The notes: generated by a model from the letters alone, not told the origin. Numbered from the stretch's first letter, positions 1-8,948 are shown. The stretch is 18,249 nt of DNA from Hymenopellis radicata (GCA_015501595.1 JADNRX010000911.1:1-18249); one strand, 5' to 3'. Made by a program: numbers and translations.

Positions 1-163
1 TGGGGGCATGGATGGGAGTATTACGAGTGTGGGTGTTGATGAGGATCCGGGCGGTGCCGAAGAGGAAGGAATGGGAATGGGTTTGGGGGTAATCCGTGGT
101 CGTGGTGGTGGTGGACTGTACTACATACTTACATGGGATCTGCATGGCATTGTAATCATCTAG
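1..163 (+). pseudogene. 3' end of an upstream DUF726 gene copy (partial)
   Basis: From base 2 the frame is open (GGMDGSITSV at its start) to a TAG at 161-163, giving 53 codons of a Gly-rich tail. The first bases match the 3' end of the DUF726 gene from 12742 onward, so this is the last part of a second, upstream copy whose body lies outside the window. The two tails agree through SITSV and then differ by several indels (Asp-rich here, GDDDP in another frame at 12785). I cannot tell whether the parent copy is functional. The tail of this family is typically disordered and tolerant of change, so divergence here says little about the catalytic core. Confidence 0.65.
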
Positions 164-478
164 AGCATGTTCGAGTTGGATATCATACTGTTAACAATTT
201 AGGCTAGTGAGCATGTTGAGAGGGATACATGAACAGCTACAGTATCGGCTACCTAGTGCAATCTCAGTCAGACGGCGACGGTATCTGGAAGTTTCCGTAC
301 ATTTACTTCTTTACCTTACACAGCTAACATAGGCCCTTGCTCCGTAAACTGCTGAGTGCTCTCGGCGCACGTCCCGCCCCTTCTTTGACGTCCTCACCGC
401 GTGTGCGCCTAAATCCAACAGGACGTATTCGATGGGGAGGACATTCGCCTCAACTCCAAGTCACGCCGCGGTTAGTAG

Positions 479-815
479 TTACTGTACAAGTTGACTAAAC
501 TCGACAAGTACAGTACAGTACTCTACGATGAAATGCCCTAAAGATAACAAGTCAGTCAGATCAGAATTTCAACAATGTTTGAAGCTTACCTCGAAATCCG
601 CCAAACCAACCTATCGACACTCGCGAGAAGAAGACACAACCGGAGTGAAAACCCGGTCGGCCTCGTAGCTCCCGTCCTGACACAACGACTCTGAGAAGCG
701 GTGAATAGGTAACCGCAAACAACAGAGATCGAACATACAGGCCAAAGTTATCTGAAGTCAAGGCGCATTTATCGCCGTGAATCGAAATGAAACTGGCGGT
801 CGACTCTGCGTCAAT
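479..815 (-). pseudogene. 3'-terminal exon pair of the copy A locus
   Basis: Exon 590-815 is open throughout in one frame and ends ...SIGWFGGFR plus one base. A 52-bp intron (538-589, GTAAGC...TTTAG) follows, and the frame continues through 479-537 to a TAA at 479-481. Copy B has the same two exons, the same 52-bp intron and the same phase, but reads GAA where this copy has TAA and continues seven more codons to TGA. The acceptor of exon 590-815 is preceded by a contracted intron of only about 27 bp, which is probably too short to splice. The peptide matches nothing I recognise. Confidence 0.5.
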
Positions 816-1002
816 CTGTTAAAGCGTTTGACTCTCACCTCCTAAATGAACCACGGACCGTGTGGTGAAGACCGAGCAAGTAACCGTGAGCAGCCCGGCG
901 GTTCAACAGACACTGGACAGAACGAGTCAGTCGAGTCCAACATCAAACGACGGTCGAAACAGACCTTTCGAGCTTATCCGATTCGCGTGTGAGGACTCCA
1001 CA

Positions 1003-1062
1003 CCAGAAGGGAGTCGCGAGCAATGATGCGAGCCAGCGGCGCAGGCCGCTGCTCCCTTCTGG
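1003..1062. other. Three-way-junction palindrome, copy A
   Basis: The outer 11-bp stem pairs CCAGAAGGGAG (1003-1013) with 1052-1062. A second 7-bp stem pairs CAGCGGC (1034-1040) with GCCGCTG (1045-1051) around GCAG. A short 4-bp stem pairs TCGC (1014-1017) with GCGA (1028-1031). The three stems stack with only two unpaired junction bases (1032-1033). It lies between recognisable exons of the minus-strand locus. No hammerhead core (CUGAUGA) is present on either strand, and the pattern does not fit tRNA. Function unknown. Confidence 0.75.
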
Positions 1063-1192
1063 TGGCCTCGCGAGATGATGACCGGAGCATCACAAAGAGT
1101 GAGTTAGTGGTTCGTCCTTAAGCGCCGTCCTGAGGATCATTCTATGAAGCGATGAATGTAATCATTCAAACAGAAATTGCAGACAAACATAC

Positions 1193-1277
1193 CGGTCGGT
1201 TGAAGGCGTCGACGTGTGTCGGAAGGAGCTCTGCTTGCCTCGAATGGAAATAGCTCTCGGTCGAGGTACCAGTATGC
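1193..1277 (-). pseudogene. Conserved short internal exon, copy A
   Basis: An 85-nt exon on the minus strand is bounded by an acceptor with a branch site CTAAC and TTTGACAG, and by a GTATGT donor at 1192. It can be read as YWYLDRELFPFE. The copy B counterpart at 13940-14025 is 86 nt, so the one-base difference shifts the frame partway through. Splice borders are kept in both copies. Confidence 0.45.
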
Positions 1278-4200
1278 CTGTCAAAGTGTTAGTTGACGAA
1301 TAATAGGTAAGACTTTGACATACCAACAGTGAGGAGGACGAGTAGAGCCGAAAGTCGTCCAACCAGGCGACGAGTGGTCCGAAGGATGCGAGGTTCACCG
1401 CGCTCATCGTTTGAAGGAGCGTGGAAGAACTGATGCTTGCATCAAAACAAGATCAGATCAACAACTCGAAGAAACTCACCACGAAGAATCAGGGAGCAAG
1501 ACGTCGATGAAGAGAAGGTGATAGTAGCGGAGCAAGTCGTGTCGAAGAGTGTTGATAGCCTGTTCAGTCTTCAACCATGTCAGACATGGACGGTTCAAGA
1601 CAACACTCGTGCACATACCTAGAGTAGACATTCCTCCCTTCAACGAGATGCTTGTCGAAACCATCGTCGGAGTCGTCGTTGACGTCCCGAGGGTGTACGA
1701 GTCCGGCGTCGTGAGTGAGAGCGAGTAGACTCAAGTCGAAGACTGTATTATTAGTACCCCCCGTGAAAGTACTAACACAGTCCTTGAGACAGCTGTCGGA
1801 ACCATTGTCAGAGTTGAACATTCGAAGGAAACAGGTCTCAAGTCGGTATGTTGAAGAGTAGATCTAAGCCAAACTTGTCAATCCGACTCGAGAACGCCAA
1901 TTGACGAATGACTCACCAAATAGTATATTTGACCTGAATGAGAAATAAAACAAAGTACAAGCATGATTACAACTAGACTACAAAGGGTAACGACATTTAC
2001 TACAATAAGGGTATGATCAGAAGGGGCCAGTGGCAATGCGAACGACTGCCTTCTTCCTCAAGCCCAAGAGTCAGCGAACATGTCTTGATGCAGGCGCAAG
2101 GTCCTGTCAAATCGGGTCAGTTATAGTCAATTGGATAGAGCACACGGTTCACTTACCCATCCGCAACGCTAACGTCGAGACCTCTATGACGAGGTCGGTG
2201 TTACCCAAGTTCGCAGTCAGTCATATCGTCACTCCGGCATTCATAGTACGACGTGTAGCGGGCAATTGTTACTGCCAGGACCATAACGACGGCATAACAG
2301 TCGCTCGCAAATGTCTCGTCGACTCCTCGAGTACGCAACTGTCTAGAGGTCAGGGGGTAAGTTCAAGACGATATTGGCCAAATTCGAAAATCTCACCAGG
2401 TAACAAAGAGCGGTGTGATATGGTCTACAACTCAGAAAATCCCCAGGATAATTCCTTTCAAGGCATCAAAGAGTCCCGGCAGTCGGCACCCTAATCATAC
2501 TCCAGACGTACCGCCTATCGCCACTCCGGGATTGATGCAGCGTGGGCCCATCGTTAATCTCATGACCGTGACGACGGCGTAAAGATTGTCACCGAATATC
2601 ACGACGACTCCTCGTGCGTGGCTAAGTGGACTCCACAATCGACCTAAGGACAAAGTAAGTTAATGGAGAGATTGACCAAATTTGAAAACTCACTCGACCA
2701 GAATCAGAACGCCAGCGAGACGGCCTTCAGCCCATAGACAAGACCTCAAGGTGAGATCCTGCAAGACGCCGGGGAGCCTTCGAAGTCGTAGTCGAACCCG
2801 ACATCACGACTCGTTTCGCGCCGGAGTGACGTTGGGCGAGCATAGGTAACGACGGAGATTGTGATACTCGGAAGAGGAAACCAGTAAGCCTTCGGTCTTG
2901 ACGAAGTCCCGCCAAAGCTTGAGATCGTCGGGTCTGGTAAGGATTTTGTTAGTGTAGAGTGATGATAAATTTTGAAATACATACAGTGAATGAAGGAGGC
3001 AGCTGAGGTAGCCCATACTTTGTAGGGTACATGTCTGTCACACAGACCCTCAAATAACAGAGTCGATCGAGACCCCGCACGTTGGCCTCCCGCCGCGCCG
3101 AGGCTCACCGCGCCCAAACCCGATAAGGACCTGGCGGTGCTCGCGGTGGGTAAGACCTAAATAGAGGTTCATTACGTGCATAAAGTAGGTCTATAGAGAC
3201 CGTGGATGCACAATTTTGGCACGGAAATCGTTCTAGAAACTGTATTCAATATGTTGTCAAATAGGTCGGAGAAGGACGAATGAAAACGGGAGCACCACCT
3301 GCTCCAGGCTTTGCACTGGCACTTCCGAACATGAGAGCGTATAAATCGTCACACCGCCCCAGCACGAAGCCATGCCGACAGCTCCCAACCGAGTCCCATA
3401 CTCCCGAGGGCGGAATCGTGTCCAGTCGTCGTGTCAACGATGTCGTCGCCGTATCGACAATAGGATATGTCTAAGCGGACGTCCAGGCATCAGCATCGAA
3501 CATCAATTGAGGTAAGAAGACAATCTAAAAAGGAAATTTAACACCAGGTGGTTTGGGACCGAAAATGAAATACTTGCCGCCGTTCAACAAGACGTCCATT
3601 GTCCGGGACACTCAAAACTGCGCGACGACATCCTGAAGAACTGCCGTGGTCCATTAGAAGGGTCCGATTTAGTCGAAATGTCATAATCGGGAAGACGCGT
3701 CTGGCATGCGCACTCAGACGCTTTTGCGAATTGTCGGAAGTATCGATGCCATAGAAGTAGGAGACGGTGTTACTTCAGTGCGAATTTAGGCGGAAAATGA
3801 ATAGAGTATTGTCCTAGAAATGGTCCGCATCAAGGTCGACAAGATTGGCAGTTGGTTCTTGTGGTGTGGGCAGACAATAACGGCGACAGCGGCGGTGGAC
3901 CAACGAGAGACGGGAAACGAGAGTCGAGAGGCGTTGTAGAAGGTGTTGAGAGTGCCATGCACGATGTCCATGAAGTCGCTGTGGGTCGATTCAAAATGCG
4001 ACCAAACCTGGTCGTGGTGGTAAGAAGCAAGATCGAACACCGAAGAGATCGATCAAACATACCGTTCGCTTGATGAAACGTCCTGGCTCGTGAGCTATCT
4101 GTAAAAGGGTCAGAGGAGTGTCAAAGAGAGTAGAATGAGTCTAACTTTTGTGTACACTCGAATGCGAGAAATTGTGAAGTAGGTCCTAAAATCCGGAAGC

Positions 4201-4521
4201 TGGTTTAGTACAGCAGGTTCATGAAGCTCGGTATAACTGACCTGTTAAACGCAGCGCTAGGAATAAGTAGAGTCTAGTCTGATCCTAAGGAAAGAGTTAA
4301 TAGTGTGGACATCACATGAAAAGTGCAGACTTGCCTCGACAAGTGAAATGGCACTACAGAAAAAGGTCAGTCCAACGACAAGGAAACCAAGCGAGGAGCT
4401 TACCATGTATAAGTAGAGGTCAAGTAGAGCTAAGTACGGTAAGAGTAAAGGGTAGAAAGCCTAAGAAGAGCGAATGAGAGGAAATGTGGCGGATGAAGGA
4501 ATGATAACAACTCACCGAACG

Positions 4522-4680
4522 TCCGCCCTCTTTATACCACCCATCCGCGCACGGACCATCCGATCCTACGCGCACATTCCAATCTGTTTCATGTCACAAT
4601 TCAGCCGCCAAGGCCCCGAAATCCCCAAATACACAATCCAGAACATTTCCAAGCCCCAAAGAACGCACCCGAAACACCGC
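4522..4680 (-). promoter_or_regulatory. Ultra-conserved promoter block, copy A
   Basis: These 159 bases are identical to 17822-17980, whereas flanking sequence differs quickly: about 8 changes in the next 60 bases to the right, and many changes and indels to the left. It contains the minus-strand TATA box and about 145 bp upstream of it. The plus strand carries a 100-codon open frame here (4474-4776). The few differences between its two copies mostly change the amino acid (8 replacements in about 14 changes), so the DNA rather than that peptide appears to be what is kept. Confidence 0.6.
4530..4536 (-). promoter_or_regulatory. TATA box of the copy A locus
   Basis: TATAAAG on the minus strand, within a GGTATAAAGAGGG context, just upstream of the first recognisable donor sites of the minus-strand locus. 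An identical box in identical surroundings is at 17830-17836. The transcription start is expected roughly 30 nt further left, near 4500 (inference). Confidence 0.55.
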
Positions 4681-4906
4681 GCCCAGCCGCGATTCGTAAC
4701 CCTCTACATCCCTGAGGCCCTGTTCCTGAGCTTCCAGCGTGTTTGTCCACGGAAGTTTGCCCAAAGAACGCGTTGAATACGAATTTAGCGTAGATTCCAG
4801 TTGGCGCCCATATTGCGTGGGGCTTTCAGCGAGGAAGAGGCAGTAGAAAGTAGAGGCAGAAATATCAAGGCACCACGCATTTGATGGGCGGCGGAGAGAG
4901 GCCGCT

Positions 4907-4916
4907 GGACGCGTCC
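4907..4916. promoter_or_regulatory. MluI-cell-cycle-box-like palindrome, copy A
   Basis: GGACGCGTCC is a perfect 10-bp palindrome containing ACGCGT, the core bound by MBF-type factors in fungi (established for yeasts). It sits about 370 bp upstream of the minus-strand TATA box and is retained at 18207-18216 in copy B. Regulatory use is inference. Confidence 0.3.
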
Positions 4917-4979
4917 TGCGTCAAAGAGCGTCAAACGATGATGGCAGTACGAAGACAAGCACGTATGCGTCATGGGCAC

Positions 4980-5906
4980 GTGCCGACCTCAAACCGAAAA
5001 TTTGCCGAAAATCCCAAGTCGCGACTTGACTTTTGACTTTTCCGTCCTGATTTTTTCAGAGTTTTCACACACGTTTTGAAGGTAATTACAGTGCATTTCA
5101 TTGTGCCAACAAGCCTAACGAATTGAAGAAATACTGAGGGAGAAACGGGGAGATCAACTTGGGTGCGTTATCCGAATGCGGACAAGTTCAGCAGTCAGAT
5201 CTCTTGGCAGGTCTACAAATAGAATAGAAGACGATTAGAGCCGGATGGAACTCGTGGGCGTCGTCTGGACCAACGGGAAGATGTCGAAGGGTGTCAGGGA
5301 GTAACTGGTTGACATTGTGTGGGTTTCTAGTGAGGTTGCACAGCTGTTATGATAAGACATAAGCCTCTAGAGTCTGAGGTGTATGTTGAAACAATCTGAG
5401 CATCATTTAAAAAGAGATGTCGCTGGTCGGACGGCGTACTCGAACGCACAGTTTGCGGACACAAAAAGGTAGGCTCAGCACACCTGGCCGCTTCGCCATA
5501 AGAGCTTTAAAGGTCATGCAGCGTGTAGTCTCATCTTATCTTGACCTTGGCTTTCCTGCCAAGCTACCTCGAATTTTTCTTTTCCTGTTCTGCCATCATC
5601 TACCATCAAGAACGCCCGCGACTGTTGCCACAAAGGATTCTTCCACCCGTCGTCCGTCGGACTTGAATTTCAAGGCATCACGACTCAACCGTTTTCGCCG
5701 TTTCCAGGGCTCCGCTAGCGTGCATCAACATTCCTTTTTGCCGGCATTTCATACTCATTCAGACTTAGATTTCTGTTTATGTTTACTGTGAATATCGATC
5801 GTCCCAACTTAGTTTCTTACAGCTCAAGATCTTGCTGTAAATGAGCTTTCAGGCAATCTAACACCCGTGGCACCCAAGCTGGAATCTCTGCACATTCTCT
5901 CCCATA
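4980..5906. other. Gene-poor spacer
   Basis: No convincing gene here. It holds short direct repeats (CTTGACTTTTGACTTTT near 5025) and a 124-codon plus-strand open frame at 5417-5791. That frame shows no recognisable domain and a Phe/Leu/Ser-rich composition with no repeated or conserved counterpart in the window, so I treat it as chance. The right part leads into the promoter of the plus-strand locus. Confidence 0.5.
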
Positions 5907-5959
5907 CATTCCAAACCCACGGCATCGTTGATTCCCAACGATGCCGTGGGTTTGGAATG
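5907..5959. other. Perfect 24-bp hairpin with 5-nt loop
   Basis: The 24-nt arm 5907-5930 is exactly complementary to 5936-5959, with loop ATTCC (5931-5935). The arm begins CATTCCAAACCC. Pairing stops abruptly at both ends and no flanking target-site duplication is visible. It lies 14 bp before a TATA-like box and about 240 bp before the first ATG of the plus-strand locus. It could be a small-RNA precursor, a cruciform regulatory site, or a young snap-back duplication. No second copy is seen in the window. Confidence 0.85.
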
Positions 5960-5972
5960 AAATGGAATTGAA

Positions 5973-6170
5973 TATAAATTTAGAATTACGTTGAGATTGG
6001 GGCCGAGGCACTGTTTGTTTGGTGCGGCGCGCGGAAGAGGACCCTGCCTACCAGTTTTCACTTTGCCTTTAACCATGACCACCATTTGAGGAATCGCCCA
6101 CTTTTCTCCCTCGCTTTCTCCCCACTTTCTCCTCCACCGACTGGGTCTCCTCCCTCCACCTCCTGCATCT
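5973..6170 (+). promoter_or_regulatory. TATA-like box and CT-rich core promoter
   Basis: TATAAAT at 5973-5979 is followed at about 6098-6164 by a long pyrimidine tract (runs such as CTTTTCTCCCTCGCTTTCTC). CT tracts immediately upstream of the start point are a known feature of active filamentous-fungal promoters. The first ATGs of the plus-strand locus follow at 6198 and 6211, the second in a good context (TCACCATGT). The start point is inferred at about 6165-6180. Confidence 0.45.
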
Positions 6171-6197
6171 CGTGCAACAACGTACTTCAACTGTTAC

Positions 6198-7186
6198 ATG
6201 TTGACTCACCATGTCCTTCGAGGTAAGTGCATTGTCCGTCGTTCCTCCCGCATTCTCCAGCTGATTGGTGTCGTCCTAGGGTATCCTCGACAGAGCCCGA
6301 CCAGTTATTGTCCTTCTCAGGACCGTCCTCAATGCCCGTCGTCAAGGACGCGTGTCGCCAGTGCTCCCGCGGTCGACGTTGATGTCCAAAAGCGGTACTC
6401 GGCGTTTGCCGAAGGCTCTCACCCTCTTACCCCCACGGCCTGGTAAGTCGTTCGCTGTCCCTCTCTTGTTCTTCCTCGTTGATTCGATTCTTCTGAGCAG
6501 TCTTATGCTCTCCGTCAAGTTCCAGCGCCCTTCTTGCGCATCTGCAGCGGTCATGGTAGGTTCAAGCTTCCTTTCTTATTTTGGCCGGTTTAATCAACAA
6601 TTTCTCGCCAGATTTCAATGCTGGTTACACCAGATTCAGGCTCGGTTTGCATGAGGACGACGCCGCGCCGGCGAGGCGAGCACGGCGCCTACCTATGTGG
6701 CCCCCGGTCTCGGCAGCAGGTTCTTGCTGCTCTTCGTGGCCCTTCTAATATCGTGGTGGGTCTCCGAATTCTGCTGCTTTTTACCTGATTTCTAACTACT
6801 GTTTTAGTCCTCCTTTCTGGATGTCAACGCCACACTGGCGCGGCGAGCCCAATGGTTCTTGGATTGTCAACGTAAGTGTCTGTTTCCTTTCGGTTTCGAC
6901 GACGTTCTGACGCATTTTTAGACTCGAATTTGACGACTTCCAGTGTTCCGCAGCCGACACACGCGTCAGAGCGAGTGTTTCTCCACCAAGACACCTTAAC
7001 CTCTTGGTATGTCGTACTTGTTCTGTTCTTCTAGGTTTCTGATCGCTCTGTAGGTCGAATTCTCTTGACTCCGAAGCCTGGCCGGCGAGGCCATCCTCTC
7101 TCCTCGACGCTGGTATGGTCCTCGCACCACTACGATCGTCGCATGCCAACATGCGGTCACACCATGAATCAACGTCTGCCGAGTAG
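6198..7186 (+). CDS. Hypothetical spliced protein, 222 aa, seven exons
   Basis: Exons 6198-6222, 6280-6442, 6501-6555, 6612-6755, 6808-6871, 6922-7006 and 7054-7186 join into 669 nt without a stop until TAG. All introns are 47-58 bp GT-AG. No known domain is seen. The predicted protein is Ser/Arg/Pro-rich with a short basic segment RRRGEHGAY where the repeat motif is translated, and EAWPARPSSLL near the end. A competing start at 6211 (MSFEGILDRARPVIVLLRTV) gives an attractive but shorter frame that hits TGA at the exon 3-4 junction. Exon 6 is open in two frames, which weakens the coding case. The exon borders are much better supported than the protein. The stop lies in the first good repeat exon, so the downstream array would be 3' UTR or belong to other isoforms. 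Confidence 0.4.
6665..6679 (+). other. Hairpin motif, diverged first member
   Basis: GCGCC-GGCGA-GGCGA: the same GGCGA centre as the other members, with four of five arm positions paired. Arm position 4 is C:G here instead of G:C, a two-sided change. It lies 53 nt into exon 6612-6755. Confidence 0.5.
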
Positions 7187-8566
7187 GCGATTTTGCTGGT
7201 GAGTTCTCTCAAGTTTTTATCAGCTTCAAACGCGGTTTTAACCTACTTCCTCAGCTCATCTTCGTGGGATCGACACCAGGCCACACCACGCTGCTCGAAC
7301 TTCATTCTGCACTGGTTGTCCGCTTGTTCTACGAAGGTGGATTGCTGGACTGGTGGTGTCGACTCGGGCAGCGTCTGAACATCTGGTTTTCGACTCAAGG
7401 CATCCGTCAATGTGCGGAAAATTCTATGATCATCCCTAGTAAGTTGTTTCAAACTCTGAATGTCGTAAGGAGTGCTGACCATTTGTAGGACATTGAAAGC
7501 TGGATTCGACTCCGAATGCGACCGTGGTTACGGCTAGGTTCTGTGTCGACGTTCGTTCGCAGTTGTGAACTCAACTCTCGCCGCCACCGCTCACCAACAT
7601 CGCGCTGACCCTCGTCTCGCTCCCGGTGCTCGATCTTGCCTCTGTTTCTCTCCATAAAGGAAGTTGTCGCAATAGTAAGTTGTTCCCGTTGTATTCCACT
7701 TTCGGTTTGATTTCTGACTGCAATTCCAGCCAATTTTCCCGAAAATTTTGCCTGGCCGGCGAGGCCACATCACGCCGCCGCAACATCAAGTATTCGTGTG
7801 CCGCTGCCTGTTTGTTACCTCGATTCGCTGAGGCTCTCCGTCACTTCTGAAAGCGAGGGAGTTCTAACTAGTACGTTCTTCTCGCTTCTCGATCCTTGAC
7901 TCCACCTCTAATCAATCTTTAGTTCAATTTCTTGGACCCCGAAGCCTGGCCGGCGAGGCCACGCTGGCTGCTCTCTCATTGACGCAGCGTCTGCTCAAGA
8001 GTGTTTCGCCGACGACGCGTTGATGTCCGCGCCAACTTGAAGTGCCATCGTAAGTTGTTTCCCGTGTGCGCGCCGCTCTGACTTGAATCTGACCTTCCTT
8101 TCAGCCTATTTTTCCAAAATTTTGCCTGGCCGGCGAGGCCACACTTGCTGCTCTCCTTCACGCCGCGTCTGTTTAGGATTTCTCCATCGATGACGCGTTG
8201 ATGTCGGCGCGAAGATTGCGCATTTACCCATCTGATGCGTCGGAGCGTGAGATCTCGTCTTGTTCTCATTCGCCTCTTCGTTCACAATGGAGGCAAGTTA
8301 TTCATTCTGTTCAATTCCCCGACTTGCTTTCTGACCAAAGTGTCAGTCAATTTTCCCTGAAAATTTTGCCTGGCCGGCGAGGCCACGCACGCTGCTTTAA
8401 TTCAGGCCGCGTCTACTCGGGAGTGTTTCGACGCTAATGCTTTTGATGTCCGCGCCGGGTTGACTTGCCATTGTAAGTTATTCCCGTTATGTCCACTGTT
8501 TTGACTTAAAATCTGACCAAAATCCTAGGGTTTCTGCCGGGAAATTTTGCCTGGCCGGCGAGGCCG
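7077..8566 (+). repeat. Six copies of CCTGGCCGGCGAGGCCAC motif
   Basis: Copies start at 7077, 7751, 7945, 8125, 8369 and 8550 in exons that begin at 7054, 7730, 7923, 8105, 8347 and 8529, so the motif always lies 20-23 nt after the 3' splice site. Each holds TGGCC-GGCGA-GGCCA, a dyad able to form a 5-bp stem with a GGCGA pentaloop. In the 8550 copy the outer pair is T:G, still pairable as U:G in RNA. The motif is far better kept than the rest of the exons. It also happens to be a GGCC-N5-GGCC (SfiI-type) site. The reading frame across it differs between units (AWPARP, LAGEA, PGRRGH). Confidence 0.85.
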
Positions 8567-8933
8567 TCATCGCTGCTCGCCCTCAAGGCTTCGACATCGT
8601 GTCTTCCTCTACGTACGGACGCTCATCTGCTTTCTTCGCCCCGAGAAATGTATCGCGACGCCGAATCGAACCTGCTTCGGTACGTCTCGCGTTCTTCTTG
8701 AGTGCTTTTCTAACTCTAATCCACAGCTTACCCTACTGGATAATCGACGCTTTGGCCAACGAAGCCGTACTCGCTCTTCGGTTCTATTGACGTCCGCGGC
8801 ACGATGTTGATCAGTGTCGCTGTCAAACATGTGCCGAAGCGGGCTCTTTCGATTGTGGGTTCCCTCACGTTCTTGTCGAAATGTAACACGGCTCTAACTC
8901 ACTTTTAAACCAGATTTTCGTGAGATCGAAGCC

Positions 8934-8948
8934 TGACCGGCGAGGTCA
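8934..8948 (+). other. Hairpin motif with compensatory arm change
   Basis: TGACC-GGCGA-GGTCA, 20 nt after the acceptor at 8913. Relative to TGGCC-GGCGA-GGCCA, the third arm pair changed from G:C to A:T on both sides, so the five-pair dyad is intact while the sequence is not. This is the clearest evidence that the pairing or dyad itself is retained. Confidence 0.75.

Larger units (their letters stand above)
479..4515 (-). pseudogene. Multi-exon repeat-built locus, copy A
   Basis: Read on the minus strand, this stretch is punctuated by fungal-type introns of about 50-55 bp with GTRNGT starts and CTRAC...AG ends, for example 4354-4403, 3525-3577, 913-964 and 538-589. Open exon pieces align with copy B in the same frame: TRRLDTIPPSGVWDSVG near 3430 versus TRRLDAIPPSGVRDSVG, and a SRLSF...VIV stretch near 3900 with mostly third-position changes. 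This implies past protein coding. Signs of decay: in-frame stops; a GC instead of GT donor at 3577; a donor replaced by GTCCTT near 3279; and a terminal GAA-to-TAA change. No known domain is recognisable. A TATA box lies at 4530-4536. It could instead be a spliced non-coding RNA gene. Confidence 0.5.
1..4949. repeat. Copy A of a large segmental duplication
   Basis: The whole stretch is collinear with 12742-18249. Position 1 pairs with 12742 (offset 12741) and 4941 pairs with 18241 (offset 13300). The net 559-bp difference is mostly one 622-bp module present once here and twice in copy B. A further example of an indel is a roughly 35-bp segment present at about 13024-13060 but missing near 295, between short CCGT repeats. 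Because the copy starts inside a DUF726 3' end, the simplest reading is tandem duplication of DUF726 plus downstream DNA. Conservation is patchy: some blocks are identical, most are heavily substituted. Confidence 0.9.

Noticed and set aside
1003..1062. Hammerhead ribozyme
   Set aside because: The three-way shape is suggestive, but the CUGAUGA and GAAA core strings are missing on both strands.
2121..2160. tRNA-like D-arm text (GTCAATTGGATAGAGCA)
   Set aside because: No matching acceptor stem, anticodon arm or GTTCRANNC T-loop follows at tRNA distance; it also overlaps a likely minus-strand exon border.
4474..4776. 100-codon plus-strand open frame (and 102 codons at 17774-18082) shared by both copies
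   Set aside because: Looks conserved, but its central 159 bp are identical DNA containing the minus-strand TATA box, and the flanking differences mostly replace amino acids, so it is better explained as a promoter shadow.
1..4949. LTR retrotransposon or DNA transposon pair framing the DUF726 gene
   Set aside because: The flanking repeats begin inside the DUF726 gene's own 3' end, show no TG...CA ends, target-site duplication, reverse transcriptase or transposase; tandem duplication fits better.
5417..5791. 124-codon plus-strand open frame
   Set aside because: No domain, no conserved counterpart, no clear promoter or intron pattern; composition looks like chance translation.
5907..5959. MITE with terminal inverted repeats
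   Set aside because: The arms are separated by only 5 nt, there is no internal sequence, no flanking target-site duplication, and no second copy in the window.
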